From assembly GCF_000215745.1 (NCBI RefSeq), contig NC_015663.1, positions 1,302,001 through 1,366,000 on the forward strand: a DNA stretch of 64,000 nt. The letters run 5' to 3'. The DNA comes from Klebsiella aerogenes KCTC 2190 (GTDB lineage: Bacteria > Pseudomonadota > Gammaproteobacteria > Enterobacterales > Enterobacteriaceae). Each line of letters opens with the position of its first letter. Within the stretch, counting starts at the first letter, position 1. The notes below the pieces were generated by a model that was given only the letters and a program-made list of their open reading frames with translations, searched no databases and was not told the origin of the DNA. This document shows positions 62,836-64,000 of this stretch, in pieces. A program made the position numbers and the translations under genes.

Positions 62836-63924
62836 TTAATTTACTAAACGTAAATGCTGATTTTGTGTACTCAGTGAGTACAACTGGTTAACTTCGGGTA
62901 AAAATAGGTTGAATATAGATGCAAGTTCATTCTGATCATAACCCAGTTCTTCTTTCGCATGATCAATAATTGCATTCAGTAAAGTGGGTTTTTCCCCATT
63001 TATATCGAGTTTTACAGGCTCATCAACCTTGTAACGTTTGATGGACATCTGCCTCCAGATCCAATCACTTTGGCCTGCCGTAATAGCTTTTAATGTTTTA
63101 GCTCTGTAAAACAACGCAGCCATTGAGGTTCGCCAGAATGGTTTAAGTGCGGCAGCCTTTTCAATACTTACATTTCTTAAATCATTATAAATATCGGAAG
63201 CGGGCATAAGTAATTCTGCAGCAAAAGTGTTTGCCTCCTCTTCCATTTCAGGAGTAGGAGCACGATGCATGACTAAATGTCCCAGCTCATGAGCTAAGGT
63301 AAATCGGTAGCGGTCCATTGGCTGGTTTTTGTTTATAAAAATCAGTGGCGGCAGGCCAGCTAGGTTATAACTAAGGCCGGAAAGACTCGTATCTTCCATA
63401 TCACAGTCGATGATAATGACTCCTGCCCTTTCTAACACTTCGACTAGATTTTTTATTGGTCCGCGTGGGATGTGCCATGCTGTACGAACGTTACGCGCAA
63501 TTTGCTCAATATTGTCTTCATAATCGTCAGGATCATAGTACGGGAGTTCATATTCAGGTTCAAAATCAACGAACTGCAAAAGTTTTCTGAGATGGGCTAT
63601 GCGTACATTTACTTCCGCAACAAGCTTGTCCAGTACTTTCATACCGACTGACGCTTTTTTACGATACATGGGATTTGCACTTATGGGTCCGCCATAAAGC
63701 CTTTCAGACATCATGAAAAACTCAATGGGGCAGTTGAGCGCTTTTGCGATGCTATCAATTTGCTCATCAGTGGCCGGCTTAAGGCCTTGCTCAATCTTAG
63801 ACAAGGTTCCTTGAGAAATGGCGATAATCTGAGCCAAATCCTTCTGGCTCATACCCAACATTTTCCGACGCAACTCAATCATCTCTGGGCGTATTGTGGC
63901 TGCTGACTTAATCTCCACGACCAT
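62836..63924 (-). CDS. XRE helix-turn-helix / ImmA-IrrE metallopeptidase protein
   Basis: 362 residues. N-terminal XRE-type helix-turn-helix (about 13-70: LRRKMLGMSQKDLAQIIAIS, GTLSKIEQGLKP), then an ImmA/IrrE (DUF955) zinc-peptidase domain with HELGH at 212-216 and the downstream Glu cluster EEEANTFAAELLMP. Proteins of this build act in mobile elements as repressors or anti-repressor proteases and as partners of toxins. It faces the integrase gene and overlaps the gene before it by 17 bases, so the two are probably one operon. Target unknown. AT-rich, unlike the core genome. Confidence 0.85.
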   Translation of the reverse strand: MVVEIKSAATIRPEMIELRRKMLGMSQKDLAQIIAISQGTLSKIEQGLKPATDEQIDSIAKALNCPIEFFMMSERLYGGPISANPMYRKKASVGMKVLDKLVAEVNVRIAHLRKLLQFVDFEPEYELPYYDPDDYEDNIEQIARNVRTAWHIPRGPIKNLVEVLERAGVIIIDCDMEDTSLSGLSYNLAGLPPLIFINKNQPMDRYRFTLAHELGHLVMHRAPTPEMEEEANTFAAELLMPASDIYNDLRNVSIEKAAALKPFWRTSMAALFYRAKTLKAITAGQSDWIWRQMSIKRYKVDEPVKLDINGEKPTLLNAIIDHAKEELGYDQNELASIFNLFLPEVNQLYSLSTQNQHLRLVN

Positions 63925-64000
63925 TTTCTACCTTCGGTTCTGTCTTTCTAGCCCGTCTTGGTTTCACAACACTTTTTGCTGGGGAAACCGTCTTAACAGG
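63908..64000 (-). CDS. 3' end of an unrecognised gene (cut by the window edge)
   Basis: Reading inward on the minus strand from base 64000, 30 codons stay open and stop at TAA 63908-63910, overlapping the ImmA-type gene start by 17 bases. The tail is basic and Val/Pro/Lys-rich (VVKPRRARKTEPKVENGRGD). Tight overlap suggests translational coupling and a shared function. No domain is visible in so short a piece. Confidence 0.5.
   Translation of the reverse strand, partial: PVKTVSPAKSVVKPRRARKTEPKVENGRGD

Overview
The window is 64 kb of chromosome from a Klebsiella or close relative (Raoultella, K. oxytoca complex). Most genes match Escherichia coli proteins closely in sequence and length. The lipopolysaccharide (LPS) core locus, however, carries wabG, wabH and wabN, the Klebsiella-type core with GalA and GlcN, instead of E. 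coli waaP/O/R/Y. The DNA is mostly GC-rich. AT-richer patches mark one unknown gene (3.9-4.6 kb), the middle of the core cluster (10.2-13.4 kb) and the right end (after 61.4 kb). All family assignments come from reading the translations; no database search was run.

Layout. 0-3 kb: the end of gpmI, then envC and yibQ. 3-7 kb: a WaaE-like glycosyltransferase, an unrecognised secreted protein, and the tdh-kbl threonine-degradation operon. 7-21.4 kb: the LPS core cluster hldD-waaF-waaC-(WaaZ/WabI-like)-waaL, an opposed pair (heptosyltransferase and wabN deacetylase), then waaQ-wabG-wabH-(WaaH-like)-waaA-waaE-coaD. 21.4-37.7 kb: housekeeping genes in the E. coli order: mutM, rpmG, rpmB, radC, coaBC, dut, slmA, pyrE, rph, yicC, yicG, ligB, gmk, rpoZ, spoT, trmH, recG.

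37.7-48.4 kb holds the glycerol/triose-phosphate block, displaced and circularly permuted relative to E. coli K-12. There the order is zapB-glpF-glpK-glpX-fpr-yiiR-yiiQ-tpiA-cdh-sbp at a distant locus. Here the order is recG-[glpX-fpr-yiiR-yiiQ-tpiA-anion transporter-cdh-sbp]-[zapB-glpF-glpK]-gltS. The result looks like an excised circle that was opened between glpK and glpX and placed between recG and gltS. It separates glpX from glpFK.

48.4-61.3 kb: gltS, xanP (with a PurR operator-like site), yicH, an alpha-glucoside-type PTS permease with a family 4 phospho-glycosidase and an RpiR regulator, then yicI and yicJ. At 61.33 kb is selC (tRNA-Sec), with a compensatory base-pair change from the E. 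coli gene. Directly after it begins an integrated element: a P4-type integrase, a helix-turn-helix/ImmA-type metalloprotease gene, and the 3' end of a gene that overlaps it. The element continues beyond the window.

Dispersed palindromic (REP/BIME-like) repeats sit at gene ends, including three tandem 82-bp copies between cdh and sbp.
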